Positions 9,274-17,782 of a stretch of 64,000 nucleotides of DNA are shown here, piece by piece (the first letter of the stretch is position 1; each line of letters begins with the position of its first letter). A model generated the notes under the pieces. The model saw only the letters and a list, made by a program, of their open reading frames with translations, searched no databases and had not been told where the DNA came from. The DNA is taken from assembly GCF_000016325.1 (NCBI RefSeq), contig NC_009436.1, positions 744,001 through 808,000 of the forward strand. Direction: 5' to 3'. Origin of the DNA: Enterobacter sp. 638. GTDB taxonomy: Bacteria > Pseudomonadota > Gammaproteobacteria > Enterobacterales > Enterobacteriaceae. Made by a program: the position numbers and the translations under genes.

Positions 9274-10824
9274 TTAGCGATGACGGAGTTCACGGTGTTC
9301 GGTACGCCCAGCAGGCATTTGTCGCGCCGGTTGCTGAGGACGGGATGCCATTTGGCGGCTTTGCGATCCGCGCTGCTGTTGCGACTGCCAGTTCCCTGAG
9401 CGGCTATCGTTCCCGCTCAAAGCATTGGCGCGAGGCTGCGTGTTTCGCTGCTGAGTGGTTGGCGAAGCGCGTTTTTCAGGGCGCTGAGATGTTGTCTGAC
9501 GGTTGTCACGCTGCGCTTTATTGGTCGTTCTCTGCGCGGTCTGCGGTTTGTTGTCGTACCCGCGATAATTATTGCGCTGAGAGATCTGTTTAAGCTGTGC
9601 GTTCGAGGCCTGACGCTGTGCATCTTTTGTTGCCGGACGTTGCGTTTGAGACAGCGTTTTGCCCGTTGATTGTTGTACCTGGGCCAGCGCTGCCTGCCGT
9701 TGGCTATCGCGATTTACCGGTTTTTGCTGCGTGGCGCTCAACCCTGTCGCCGTGTTGGTGGGATGGAAGCGGCTATTGAGCTGGGTAGTCGGATAGGGCA
9801 CGCCTTCACGATAAGCCGGGTTATGCTGCCAGTTGCGATTGGCGTCTGTTAAACGCTCCCCGCTGATTTTATTGAAATTGTCGACGTTGATATTGATGTT
9901 GTTATTGCCGTTACGGTTATAACTGCCGTTGCGGTCGTAATCGTTATCATGGTGGTGATGATCCCAGTCATGGTCGTCATCCCAGTCGATATTGCTGAAA
10001 ATCGCGTAGGTTGTTGCGACACCGAGGCTGAACCCCAGGCCTTTTACCAGGCTATCCGTAAATTGCTCACCGGGTGATGGCGGTAGATAGACAGGCGGAT
10101 AGCTGGCGTTGGGCCAAGTGCCGTAAACCGTGGCGGGATTATACGTCGGGACGTAGACCACCTGCGGATCGGCGGATTCGATCTTGATCACCGTTGGATT
10201 GGTTGTCGTAACGGTCGCGTTTGATGGGGTGTTGGCAGTCTGCGCGGGTGCCGTTTTCTTCTCGGTTGTGACCGTTTGCTGTGGCGTCGATTGCAGCGCA
10301 CCTGTCTGCTGCGCCAGCAGACGCAAGCGCTGCACGGAATCCATGACGTCTTTGGGCTGTGCGAGGAACGCGTCGCCGAGATTCTGGATCCACGGTGGGT
10401 TTTCACCCATCAGTGACATCAGCTGTGGAAAGGCGACCAGCGATTTAACACTCGGATCCCACGGCTGGCCACTCACCGCCTGAATAGCCGCATCGCCCTG
10501 CATTTTGGGGTTATCCTTCGACCATTGTGCGGCCTGAATGACATTCGCTGGATAAGTGGATGCCATGAGGATTTGCGACAGCAGCGCGTCAGGATAGAGC
10601 GCTATGGGGGCGGTCCACTGATCGATTTGCGCAGCGGTATAGGTTGGCGCAACGACAGGTGCAGGGGGCTGGGCCGCGGGTTGTGGCGCTGCGGGCGGAG
10701 CCGTTGCTGACGGCGTGGAGACTGTCGCAGGTGCGCGGCTTTTCACAAACATAACGCCGGACGCGGCTAACAGCCCGGCACTGCATAACAGCACAATCAG
10801 GTGTGGCTTAAAGGGCAACTTCAT
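9274..10824 (-). CDS. yacH: DUF3300 family protein YacH
   Basis: 516 residues. The N-terminal hydrophobic segment (LIVLLCSAGLLAASGVMF) acts as signal or anchor and is followed by an Ala/Pro-rich linker. A DUF3300 domain follows at about 75-260 (WTAPIALYPDALLSQILMAS, QWSKDNPKMQGDAAIQAVSG, DPQVVYVPTYNP). Next comes a strikingly Asp/His/Asn-rich stretch (DDDHDWDHHHHDNDYDRN and repeated N-I-N), then a long Gln/Arg/Thr-rich low-complexity tail. Function is unknown; it is likely periplasmic or envelope-associated. The ATG at 10824 is chosen for the GGAG 8 nt upstream and the signal sequence; the open frame extends further upstream without family similarity. It is cotranscribed with the DUF2950 gene. 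The E. coli protein is longer, the tail being variable. Confidence 0.85.
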   Translation of the reverse strand: MKLPFKPHLIVLLCSAGLLAASGVMFVKSRAPATVSTPSATAPPAAPQPAAQPPAPVVAPTYTAAQIDQWTAPIALYPDALLSQILMASTYPANVIQAAQWSKDNPKMQGDAAIQAVSGQPWDPSVKSLVAFPQLMSLMGENPPWIQNLGDAFLAQPKDVMDSVQRLRLLAQQTGALQSTPQQTVTTEKKTAPAQTANTPSNATVTTTNPTVIKIESADPQVVYVPTYNPATVYGTWPNASYPPVYLPPSPGEQFTDSLVKGLGFSLGVATTYAIFSNIDWDDDHDWDHHHHDNDYDRNGSYNRNGNNNININVDNFNKISGERLTDANRNWQHNPAYREGVPYPTTQLNSRFHPTNTATGLSATQQKPVNRDSQRQAALAQVQQSTGKTLSQTQRPATKDAQRQASNAQLKQISQRNNYRGYDNKPQTAQRTTNKAQRDNRQTTSQRPEKRASPTTQQRNTQPRANALSGNDSRSGNWQSQQQRGSQSRQMASRPQQPARQMPAGRTEHRELRHR

Positions 10825-11025
10825 AGTGTGACTCCAGCGTAAGCAGTGCCGATTGGCGTTCTTGTTGCCGCGAGTATATTCACCCGTGTTTTTGCGTTTT
10901 GACGAATCTTGGGAAACCACCCAACGTGTGTGGATAAAGAGTGTGAGCATTTATTACACAAATTATATGTGATAGATAAAACGGCGCTGGAATTTCAAAT
11001 GGCCGCTCTTACGAGCGGCCAGCAG
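10825..11025. other. Upstream region of yacH and 3' part of the small minus-strand unit
   Basis: This stretch contains the promoter region for yacH (minus strand) and, at 11001-11020, the hairpin that ends the small minus-strand transcript. No other gene is supported here. Confidence 0.5.
10991..11020 (-). terminator. Hairpin after the 38-codon minus-strand ORF (weak terminator)
   Basis: GGCCGCTC (11001-11008), loop of 4, GAGCGGCC (11013-11020): a perfect 8-bp GC-rich stem starting 6 nt past the stop codon. On the minus strand it is followed by ATTTGAAATT, a poor U-tract, so termination may be imperfect. Confidence 0.55.
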
Positions 11026-11142
11026 CTACTTGCCGAGATTAACCACAAACAGCACCGTGATGTCGGATATGTTCCAGCCACCGTGGAGTATTGTTAGCAG
11101 TAAACCGGTCACAACGATCAGCGTAGATATTCGCATCTCCAT
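11026..11142 (-). CDS. Candidate small toxic membrane peptide (38 aa), type I toxin-like
   Basis: The ATG at 11142 opens a 38-codon frame. It starts MEMRISTLIVVTGLLL and continues TILHGGWNISDITVLFVVNLGK, ending in TAG. The first half is a hydrophobic, signal-like segment and the second half holds a hydrophobic ITVLFVV stretch. CAGGAA lies 9 nt before the ATG, and a second in-frame ATG is at 11136. A GC-rich hairpin follows the stop. The predicted 5' UTR is about 135 nt and is complementary in several blocks to the divergent sRNA-like unit at 11420-11500. This arrangement fits toxins such as TimP (which I recall as 38 residues), TisB or ZorO. Sequence homology to a named toxin was not verified, so the product name is an inference. 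Confidence 0.6.
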   Translation of the reverse strand: MEMRISTLIVVTGLLLTILHGGWNISDITVLFVVNLGK

Positions 11143-11205
11143 TGCGTGCGTTCCTGACGGGCTACGCAGGCTCATTCTTCACCGGGAAAGGCAGAGCCAG
11201 GCAAA

Positions 11206-11265
11206 TGAGGAATTGCCACGTAGGTTACGGAACTGCTCCCGGGCCCGGTGACTGGTTGCTACACC
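11206..11265 (-). ncRNA. Predicted antisense-pairing region in the toxin 5' UTR
   Basis: Three blocks here recur in the same order in the plus-strand sRNA-like unit: TGAGGAATTGCCAC (11206-11219 and 11421-11434), GCCCGGTG (11243-11250 and 11445-11452), and TGCTAC-(C)ACC (11257-11265 and 11453-11462). Because the toxin unit is read from the other strand, its RNA is complementary to the sRNA at these blocks. The paired zone is 65-125 nt upstream of the toxin ATG, where a ribosome standby site could lie. Confidence 0.55.
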
Positions 11266-11285
11266 AGCGAAGCAGGCCGAGGTGG

Positions 11286-11312
11286 ACATTAGCGGATCCA
11301 ATGCGCTTTCAA
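11286..11312 (-). promoter_or_regulatory. Possible promoter of the small minus-strand toxin-like mRNA
   Basis: On the minus strand, TTGAAA (11312-11307) is a 5/6 match to -35. TAATGT (11291-11286) could serve as -10 at a short 15-bp spacing. Transcription would begin near 11279 and give an RNA of about 285 nt. The match is weak and a neighbouring start is possible. Confidence 0.3.
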
Positions 11313-11383
11313 AAGCGAGGAACTGAAATTTCATTGGGTTTCATTCGGAACAGGAAAGCGCTGCGCAAAAATGAAAAAGCCTC

Positions 11384-11412
11384 TTGCAACGCAATAATCT
11401 GAAGAGCAAAAT
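11384..11412 (+). promoter_or_regulatory. Promoter of the sRNA-like unit
   Basis: TTGCAA (11384-11389), 17-bp spacer, CAAAAT (11407-11412): four of six bases match in each hexamer with optimal spacing. Transcription would begin at about 11418-11420, immediately before the TGAGGAATTGCCAC block. Confidence 0.5.
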
Positions 11413-11419
11413 TCATTGC

Positions 11420-11500
11420 GTGAGGAATTGCCACATAACTGCCAGCCCGGTGTGCTACCACCGCAAGGCAACAAACTAACCGCTGCAAGGCGGTTTTTTT
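11420..11500 (+). ncRNA. Candidate antitoxin sRNA, about 80 nt, divergent from the 38-codon ORF
   Basis: A compact unit with a promoter at 11384-11412, a body containing the three blocks shared with the toxin-like 5' UTR, an internal hairpin CGGTG-TGCTAC-CACCG (11448-11463), and a terminal stem AACCGC/GCGGTT (11478-11495) with a run of seven T. No ORF or ribosome-binding site is apparent. It is encoded apart from its target and shares only partial complementarity with it, as IstR-1, OrzO and TimR do. I recall TimR as about 79 nt. Expression is not shown by sequence. Confidence 0.6.
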
Positions 11501-11583
11501 GTCCCTGACATCCGTCCCGGTTCCCCGCTATACCATCCTTAACGATTCAGCAAACTATTTAATGTTGCTTTTTTGTAAACACA

Positions 11584-11612
11584 TTAACACTGTGCAGAAA
11601 TCCTGCTATGCT
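11584..11612 (+). promoter_or_regulatory. acnB promoter
   Basis: TTAACA (11584-11589), 17-bp spacer, TATGCT (11607-11612), preceded by TG to make an extended -10. Predicted start near 11619, giving a leader of about 110 nt. ArcA-like sequence (GTAAACACATTAAC) overlaps the -35, consistent with known aerobic control of acnB. Confidence 0.65.
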
Positions 11613-11729
11613 GCCCGACGCGGTATCGGGCATTTACCCTACAAACTGCTGTCTCACAGGAGCGTGAAGATAAGCCTGGAAACACAACGTGTATGCCGCA
11701 TTATGATAATGAGAGCGAGGAGAACCGTC

Positions 11730-14327
11730 GTGCTAGAAGAATACCGTAAGCACGTAGCAGAACGTGCCGCCGAGGGAATTGTACCGAAACCTTTAGATGC
11801 AACCCAAATGGCCGCGCTCGTCGAGCTGCTGAAGAATCCGCCTGCGGGCGAAGAAGAATTCCTGTTAGATTTGCTGATCAACCGTGTACCGCCTGGCGTA
11901 GATGAAGCAGCCTACGTGAAAGCCGGTTTTCTTGCTGCGATTGCGAAACGCGAAGCAACCTCCCCACTGGTCACCCCTGAAAAAGCGATTGAACTGCTCG
12001 GCACCATGCAGGGCGGCTATAACATTCATCCGCTGATTGACGCGCTGGAAAGCGAAACGCTGGCACCGATTGCTGCCAAAGCGCTTTCTCAAACGCTGCT
12101 GATGTTCGACAACTTCTATGATGTTGAAGAAAAAGCGAAAGCGGGTAACCGCTACGCAAAACAGGTTATGCAGTCATGGGCTGATGCTGAATGGTTCCTG
12201 AACCGTCCCGCACTGGCAGAAAAAATGACCGTCACCGTATTCAAAGTGACCGGCGAAACGAACACTGATGACCTGTCTCCAGCACCGGATGCCTGGTCTC
12301 GCCCGGATATCCCTCTGCACGCTCTGGCAATGCTGAAAAACGCCCGTGAAGGGATTGTGCCGGATCAGCCAGGCGCTGTTGGACCGATCACGCAAATCGA
12401 AGAGTTGGCTAAAAAAGGCTTCCCGCTGGCCTACGTCGGCGACGTCGTCGGAACCGGTTCTTCACGTAAATCTGCGACCAACTCCGTGCTGTGGTTCATG
12501 GGCGATGATATCCCTCATGTCCCGAACAAGCGTGGCGGCGGCCTGTGCCTCGGCGGCAAAATTGCCCCTATCTTCTTTAACACCATGGAAGATGCAGGCG
12601 CTCTGCCAATCGAAGTAGATGTTAACAACCTGAACATGGGCGACGTGATTGACGTTTACCCATTCAAAGGTGAAGTGCGTAATCACGAAACCAATGAACT
12701 GCTGGCAACGTTTGAACTGAAAACCGATGTTCTGGTCGATGAAGTTCGTGCAGGCGGTCGTATTCCGCTGATTATTGGCCGTGGCCTGACGACCAAAGCG
12801 CGCGAAGCTTTGGGTCTGCCGCAGAGTGACATTTTCCGTCAGGCGAAAGACGTGGCGGAAAGCGATCGCGGCTATTCTCTGGCGCAAAAAATGGTTGGCC
12901 GCGCCTGTGGCGTGACGGGCGTTCGTCCAGGTGCTTACTGCGAGCCGAAGATGACGTCTGTGGGTTCTCAGGACACCACCGGCCCGATGACTCGTGATGA
13001 ACTGAAAGATCTGGCGTGCCTCGGCTTCTCTGCCGATCTGGTTATGCAATCGTTCTGTCATACGGCTGCGTATCCAAAACCGGTTGATGTGACCACGCAC
13101 CACACGCTGCCTGACTTCATCATGAACCGTGGCGGTGTCTCGCTGCGTCCTGGCGACGGAGTTATCCACTCGTGGCTGAACCGCATGCTGCTGCCGGATA
13201 CTGTCGGTACCGGCGGTGACTCCCATACCCGTTTCCCGATTGGGATCTCCTTCCCGGCGGGTTCTGGTCTGGTGGCGTTTGCTGCTGCAACGGGCGTGAT
13301 GCCGCTGGACATGCCGGAATCCGTTCTGGTGCGCTTCAAAGGCAAAATGCAGCCTGGCATTACGCTGCGTGACCTGGTGCATGCGATCCCGCTGTACGCA
13401 ATCAAACAGGGTCTGCTGACCGTTGAGAAGAAAGGTAAAATCAACATCTTCTCTGGCCGCATCCTTGAGATTGAAGGTCTGCCAGATCTGAAAGTGGAGC
13501 AGGCGTTTGAACTGACCGATGCCTCCGCTGAGCGTTCTGCTGCGGGCTGTACCATCAAGCTCAATCAGGAACCGATTATTGAGTATCTCACCTCAAATAT
13601 CGTGCTGCTGAAGTGGATGATCGCAGAAGGCTACGGCGATCGTCGTACGCTGGAGCGTCGTGTGCAGGGCATGGAAAAATGGCTGGCGGATCCGCAACTG
13701 CTCGAAGCCGATGCTGATGCAGAATATGCCGCAGTGATCGACATCGATCTGGCGGATATCAAAGAGCCGATCCTGTGCGCACCAAACGATCCTGACGATG
13801 CGCGTCCGCTGTCTGCTGTGCAGGGCGAAAAGATCGACGAAGTGTTTATCGGTTCCTGCATGACCAACATCGGCCACTTCCGTGCTGCTGGTAAACTGCT
13901 GGATACGCATAAAGGCCAACTGCCAACGCGTCTGTGGGTGGCTCCGCCAACCCGTATGGATGCCGCGCAGCTGACCGAAGAAGGCTACTACAGTGTGTTT
14001 GGTAAGAGCGGTGCGCGTATCGAAATCCCTGGCTGTTCCCTGTGCATGGGCAACCAGGCGCGTGTGGCGGACGGTTCGACGGTGGTTTCCACATCGACCC
14101 GTAACTTCCCGAACCGTTTAGGAACTGGCGCGAACGTCTTCCTGGCTTCTGCGGAACTGGCGGCGGTTGCGGCGCTGATTGGTAAACTGCCAACGCCGGA
14201 AGAGTACCAGACCTTCGTCGCGCAGGTAGATAAGACGGCGGTGGATACCTACCGTTATCTGAACTTCGATAAGCTCTCTCAGTACACCGAGAAAGCTGAC
14301 GGTGTGATTTTCCAGACGGCAGTATAA
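11730..14327 (+). CDS. acnB: Aconitate hydratase B
   Basis: Main TCA-cycle aconitase and 2-methylisocitrate dehydratase: interconverts citrate and isocitrate through a [4Fe-4S] cluster; the apo-enzyme binds mRNA. 865 residues as in E. coli. The order is HEAT-like domain, swivel domain ([12 protein letters not shown]), then the catalytic domains. Cluster cysteines are C710 (IGSCMTNIG), C769 and C772 (GCSLCMG). Start is GTG at 11730, with AGGAG 7 nt upstream and [16 protein letters not shown] as N-terminus. An upstream in-frame extension exists but lacks family similarity. In E. coli RyhB pairs at the acnB ribosome-binding site. The upstream leader overlaps nothing of the sRNA-like unit, which terminates 230 bp before. 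Confidence 0.97.
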   Translation: MLEEYRKHVAERAAEGIVPKPLDATQMAALVELLKNPPAGEEEFLLDLLINRVPPGVDEAAYVKAGFLAAIAKREATSPLVTPEKAIELLGTMQGGYNIHPLIDALESETLAPIAAKALSQTLLMFDNFYDVEEKAKAGNRYAKQVMQSWADAEWFLNRPALAEKMTVTVFKVTGETNTDDLSPAPDAWSRPDIPLHALAMLKNAREGIVPDQPGAVGPITQIEELAKKGFPLAYVGDVVGTGSSRKSATNSVLWFMGDDIPHVPNKRGGGLCLGGKIAPIFFNTMEDAGALPIEVDVNNLNMGDVIDVYPFKGEVRNHETNELLATFELKTDVLVDEVRAGGRIPLIIGRGLTTKAREALGLPQSDIFRQAKDVAESDRGYSLAQKMVGRACGVTGVRPGAYCEPKMTSVGSQDTTGPMTRDELKDLACLGFSADLVMQSFCHTAAYPKPVDVTTHHTLPDFIMNRGGVSLRPGDGVIHSWLNRMLLPDTVGTGGDSHTRFPIGISFPAGSGLVAFAAATGVMPLDMPESVLVRFKGKMQPGITLRDLVHAIPLYAIKQGLLTVEKKGKINIFSGRILEIEGLPDLKVEQAFELTDASAERSAAGCTIKLNQEPIIEYLTSNIVLLKWMIAEGYGDRRTLERRVQGMEKWLADPQLLEADADAEYAAVIDIDLADIKEPILCAPNDPDDARPLSAVQGEKIDEVFIGSCMTNIGHFRAAGKLLDTHKGQLPTRLWVAPPTRMDAAQLTEEGYYSVFGKSGARIEIPGCSLCMGNQARVADGSTVVSTSTRNFPNRLGTGANVFLASAELAAVAALIGKLPTPEEYQTFVAQVDKTAVDTYRYLNFDKLSQYTEKADGVIFQTAV

Positions 14328-14334
14328 GATATTA

Positions 14335-14357
14335 AAATGGGGACGTTGTCCCCTTTT
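14335..14357 (+). terminator. Intrinsic terminator after acnB
   Basis: GGGGAC (14339-14344), loop GTT, GTCCCC (14348-14353), TTTT. It begins 8-11 nt after the stop codon. A short A-run on the other side may serve the convergent HNH gene. Confidence 0.8.
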
Positions 14358-14381
14358 CAATCATTAATTATAAACTTTTTC

Positions 14382-15230
14382 TTATTCTTTATTGAGGAAA
14401 GACAATATTTTTTCTTTGGCACTAACATATTCTAAATTATCTTCACGCAACAAAATATGAACTGCTTTATGGCAGTTTGGGCACAGTAAAGCAAAGTCAT
14501 TAGTAGTCACCGTGTGCGAATTTTTATAGGTGTGCAAAGGTTTTTTATGATGGGCTTCTATATAATTTTTAGAATATGAATTAATAAACTCTAAATTGCA
14601 TACATCACAAACCCATGGTGCCTTGTTTTTCAACTCTTTAATTACTTGTGCGTTACGCTCAGCAAGTAAGTGCGTAACGAATTTTCTTTCTCCTTCCAAA
14701 TATTTTGTATCAGTTTTTTTTGGCGGAGGGGCGTCATTGGAATAGCCCCTGGATAAATCTAGAAGCGACAGTATTCTTTTTAATATGACAGATGAATTGT
14801 CCATGTCAGTAACTGTGAAAAGGCCCTCAAAGCTCCAGTTATTTGAACTCTCGATGAAAAGTAGAATTGGATAGCAACTAGTTGGTTGATTAATTAGAGC
14901 TTTATTGGCATTGTCATTATAACTTATAATACCTTTTTTTGCTTTAAATGAATAACTAAACATAGTTTTATCATTATCCTTCCATCCATCTTCTGCATAA
15001 CTTCCTTTTTTCGTTTTGATAATAACTGCTTTTAACTCGGGAAATTTACCAATCCAGTTGATACCTTGTTGAGGAGTGTTGTTGATTATCCAGTCTGGTT
15101 CTTCGTAAAATTCAGACTGAGTTTGTTTAGAAAACTGTATCAGATCAAAAAGATTTCTCTTAGAGACGAAACTTTTCGGTGTTAAAGTTAGCAGTTGGGA
15201 GGGTTTACTTACTTCTATTGTTAATTTCAT
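14382..15230 (-). CDS. HNH endonuclease family protein, probable restriction/defence nuclease
   Basis: 282 residues. The C-terminal ~80 residues form a McrA-like HNH/zinc module: C208 and C211 (WVCDVC), H227-H228 (EAHHKKPLH), then C250, C253 and H254 (LLCPNCHKAVH). These give four zinc cysteines and the catalytic His. The N-terminal ~165 residues have a beta-rich look (SYSFKAKKGIISYNDNANKA, PILLFIE, FEGLFTV) reminiscent of modified-base-reading domains of type IV-like nucleases; that part is inference. The ATG at 15230 has AAGGA 7 nt upstream. The gene is much more AT-rich than its neighbours and uses rare codons. It interrupts the acnB-yacL order seen in E. coli, so horizontal acquisition is likely. 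Exact specificity is unknown. Confidence 0.8.
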   Translation of the reverse strand: MKLTIEVSKPSQLLTLTPKSFVSKRNLFDLIQFSKQTQSEFYEEPDWIINNTPQQGINWIGKFPELKAVIIKTKKGSYAEDGWKDNDKTMFSYSFKAKKGIISYNDNANKALINQPTSCYPILLFIESSNNWSFEGLFTVTDMDNSSVILKRILSLLDLSRGYSNDAPPPKKTDTKYLEGERKFVTHLLAERNAQVIKELKNKAPWVCDVCNLEFINSYSKNYIEAHHKKPLHTYKNSHTVTTNDFALLCPNCHKAVHILLREDNLEYVSAKEKILSFLNKE

Positions 15231-15606
15231 GATTTTTCCTTCGATGATAAAAGTACTTGTATATAGGTTTCTGATCTTTCCATGTGAATATTAAATAACC
15301 GATTTAAATTATATATTGTTGCTTTATTTATAACGATAATTTATATTTATTAACCGTGGTTATCAATGTAAAGAATGTTTTTTTGCTGATTTTTTGAATG
15401 TGATAATAATTAAATTGGTTTTTCATATGGTTTAATATGAAAGGATTTGGAGCTTCTTTAAAATTACTATAGTTATTAACTGATGATTAATCCTTACTTG
15501 GGTACGGACAAAGACTGTCAAAATTTTTCTTTTTTTGGTTAATGTATCTTTTTTTCTTCCTCTCTGCTGCGATAATTACGCTATTGGCTTTGCAGAGGAA
15601 AATACG
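15231..15606. other. AT-rich spacer between the HNH gene and yacL
   Basis: About 375 bp of very AT-rich DNA with A/T tracts (H-NS-type composition), part of the same acquired patch as the HNH gene. It must contain the HNH promoter (minus strand) and the yacL promoter. No small ORF with a good ribosome-binding site, att-like direct repeat or tRNA was recognised. Confidence 0.5.
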
Positions 15607-15969
15607 ATGGATTACGAATTTTTACGCGACATCACCGGTGGGGTGAAAGTGCGTATGTCGATGGGCCATGAAGTGGTCGGGCACTGGTTTAACGAAGAGG
15701 TCAAAGAAAACCTCGCGTTGCTCGATGAGGTGGAACAAGCGGCACGTACGATAAAAGGCAGCGAGCGGTCCTGGCAGCGTATTGGTCACGAATACACGCT
15801 ATGGATGGACGGTGAAGAAGTCATGGTGCGCGCCAACCAGATGGAAATCTCGGGCGACGAAATGGAAGAGGGAATGAGCTATTACGATGAAGAGAGTTTC
15901 TCACTGTGCGGCGTTGAGGACTTTTTACAGGTCGTGAAAGCCTACCGTGAGTTTATGCAACAGAAGTAA
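15607..15969 (+). CDS. yacL: UPF0231 family protein YacL
   Basis: 120 residues beginning [20 protein letters not shown], essentially the E. coli YacL protein. It is small, acidic and cytosolic (no signal or membrane segment), rich in Glu, and belongs to the UPF0231 family of unknown function. The ATG at 15607 is chosen because GAGGAAAA precedes it and conservation begins there; an upstream in-frame extension has no similarity. It is a single gene convergent with speD. A short hairpin GGAGCA-TCCT-TGCTCC at 15976-15991 lies between the two genes. Confidence 0.92.
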   Translation: MDYEFLRDITGGVKVRMSMGHEVVGHWFNEEVKENLALLDEVEQAARTIKGSERSWQRIGHEYTLWMDGEEVMVRANQMEISGDEMEEGMSYYDEESFSLCGVEDFLQVVKAYREFMQQK

Positions 15970-15975
15970 CGCACC

Positions 15976-15999
15976 GGAGCATCCTTGCTCCTGGCGTGT
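15976..15999. terminator. Weak hairpin between yacL and speD
   Basis: GGAGCA (15976-15981), loop TCCT, TGCTCC (15986-15991), followed on the plus strand by TGGCGTGTTTT. The U-tract is displaced, so terminator function is uncertain. Confidence 0.4.
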
Positions 16000-16000
16000 T

Positions 16001-16795
16001 TTACACGGCCGGAATATTGCGGCCGTAGTAGATTTCGCGCATCTCTTTCCAGAGCAGGTCGGTGATGACCTTTCGCTCCTCTTCGCTTAAATCTTCCGGC
16101 TGGGTATGGAACATGTAGTGCTTAAGGTCGAACTCCTTAAGCAACATCTTGGTGTGGAAGATATTTTCTTGATACACGTTCACATCCATCATGTCGTACA
16201 GCCCCTTCATGTCCTCAGACATAAAGTTCTGGATCGAGTTGATTTCATGATCAATAAAGTACTTCATGCCATTGATATCACGGGTAAAACCGCGCACGCG
16301 ATAATCAATCGTCACGATATCGGATTCAAGCTGGTGGATCAGATAGTTCAGCGCATTGAGCGGTGAAATCACGCCGCAGGTCGACACTTCTATATCGGCG
16401 CGGAAAGTGCACAGCCCGGCTTCTGGGTGGCTTTCCGGATAGGTATGTACGCAGATGTGGCTTTTATCGAGATGGGCCACCACAGCCTCTGGCAGAGGGC
16501 CAGGATGTTCGGTCGGATCGATAAGCTGTGGATCCACAGGCTCTTCGCTCACCAGGATCGTCACGCTCGCGCCTTGCGGCTCATAATCCTGACGCGCAAT
16601 GTTCAGAATATTGGCTCCGATGATGGAGCAGGTTTCTGACAGGATTTCGGTCAGACGGTTGGCGTTGTAGAGTTCGTCGATATAGGCGATATAACCATCG
16701 CGCTCTTCTGCGGTTTTGACGTAGCAGATATCGTAAATACAAAAACTCAGGCTTTTAGTCAGGTTGTTAAAGCCATGCAGTTTCAGCTTTTTCAA
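16001..16795 (-). CDS. speD: S-adenosylmethionine decarboxylase proenzyme
   Basis: Pyruvoyl enzyme that decarboxylates S-adenosylmethionine to supply the aminopropyl donor for SpeE in spermidine synthesis. The chain self-cleaves at a serine that becomes the pyruvoyl group; here S112 in [17 protein letters not shown], the same position as in E. coli. 264 residues. The start codon is TTG (16795), preceded by a perfect Shine-Dalgarno AAGGAGGTGA that lies inside the end of speE. speE stops one base before it, so the two are translationally linked. No ATG gives a better N-terminus ([11 protein letters not shown]). Confidence 0.97.
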   Translation of the reverse strand: MKKLKLHGFNNLTKSLSFCIYDICYVKTAEERDGYIAYIDELYNANRLTEILSETCSIIGANILNIARQDYEPQGASVTILVSEEPVDPQLIDPTEHPGPLPEAVVAHLDKSHICVHTYPESHPEAGLCTFRADIEVSTCGVISPLNALNYLIHQLESDIVTIDYRVRGFTRDINGMKYFIDHEINSIQNFMSEDMKGLYDMMDVNVYQENIFHTKMLLKEFDLKHYMFHTQPEDLSEEERKVITDLLWKEMREIYYGRNIPAV

Positions 16796-16796
16796 T

Positions 16797-17666
16797 TTAG
16801 CTCACCTCCTTAGGGGACAGTGCGTCTTGCAAATATTGCGGTAAGGCGAACGCTGCCGTGTGGACGGCCGGATTGTAATAACGGCATTTCAGGTGGGTCT
16901 GATGAAAGCGTGCAGCAATGATCTCGGTGGAGAGATGGCGCAATACGTCGTTGTCCGTTGCCCACGCGAAAGTCATGATCCCGCCGTAATAGGTTGGAAT
17001 CGCAGCCTGATAGAAACTGACATCACCGAAGTAATGGCTCAGTTTGCGATGGCTGTCGATCGCTTCGTCCTGTTGCAGGAAGCAGACGCCGTTCTGAGCA
17101 ACGAAAATCCCGCCAGGATTCAGGCAGCGTTTGCAGCCTTCGTAGAACGACGAGGTGAAAAGCGTTGCGCCAGGACCAATCGGATCGGTGCAATCGGAGA
17201 TGATCACGTCAAACGTTTGATGGCTCTGATTCACAAAGTTGACGCCGTCGTCGATCACCAGCGTAAAGCGCGGATCGTCATAGCTGCCAGCGTTGTGATT
17301 GGGCAGATACTGGCGGCAGAACGAGACGACACCGGCGTCGATTTCCACCATGGTGATCGTTTCGATAGATTTATGGCGAGACACTTCGCGCAGCATTGCG
17401 CCGTCGCCACCGCCGATAATCAGCACATGTTTTGCGTGTCCGTGCGCCAGTAACGGCACATGGGTCATCATTTCGTGATAAATAAACTCATCACGCTCGG
17501 TGGTTTGCACCACGCCATCCAGCGCCATCACGCGGCCAAATGCGGCGTTCTCGAAAATGATCAAATCCTGATGATCGGTTTTCTCGTGATAGAGCACGTT
17601 ATCCACGGCAAAGTACTGACCAAACTGGTCATGCAGCGTTTCGTGCCACACTGTGTTATCGGTCAT
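16797..17666 (-). CDS. speE: Spermidine synthase (polyamine aminopropyltransferase)
   Basis: Transfers the aminopropyl group from decarboxylated SAM to putrescine, forming spermidine and methylthioadenosine. 289 residues. The Rossmann-fold motif [11 protein letters not shown] lies near residue 84. The catalytic/substrate motif DCTDPIGPG and the gate-keeping YYGGIMTF segment are present. Start ATG at 17666 with AAAGGAGGG upstream. The first few residues (MTDNTV) differ from E. coli (MAEKKQ), then identity is high. It is the first gene of the speED operon. The byproduct methylthioadenosine is cleared by Mtn, also encoded in this window at 51139-51837. Confidence 0.97.
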   Translation of the reverse strand: MTDNTVWHETLHDQFGQYFAVDNVLYHEKTDHQDLIIFENAAFGRVMALDGVVQTTERDEFIYHEMMTHVPLLAHGHAKHVLIIGGGDGAMLREVSRHKSIETITMVEIDAGVVSFCRQYLPNHNAGSYDDPRFTLVIDDGVNFVNQSHQTFDVIISDCTDPIGPGATLFTSSFYEGCKRCLNPGGIFVAQNGVCFLQQDEAIDSHRKLSHYFGDVSFYQAAIPTYYGGIMTFAWATDNDVLRHLSTEIIAARFHQTHLKCRYYNPAVHTAAFALPQYLQDALSPKEVS

Positions 17667-17782
17667 GAGCTGAACCCTCCTTTGTTAAAATCTATTACAC
17701 CCACGCAAAATGGGCGCAACATCATAGCGAACAAGAACCGCGCAAGCACGGCCATTATTTCAACAAAGGGGCGTCGGGAAGG

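Noticed and set aside
11142..11402. 86-codon plus-strand frame in the yacH-acnB gap
   Set aside because: Lacks a ribosome-binding site, has random composition, and overlaps the promoter and leader of the minus-strand unit.
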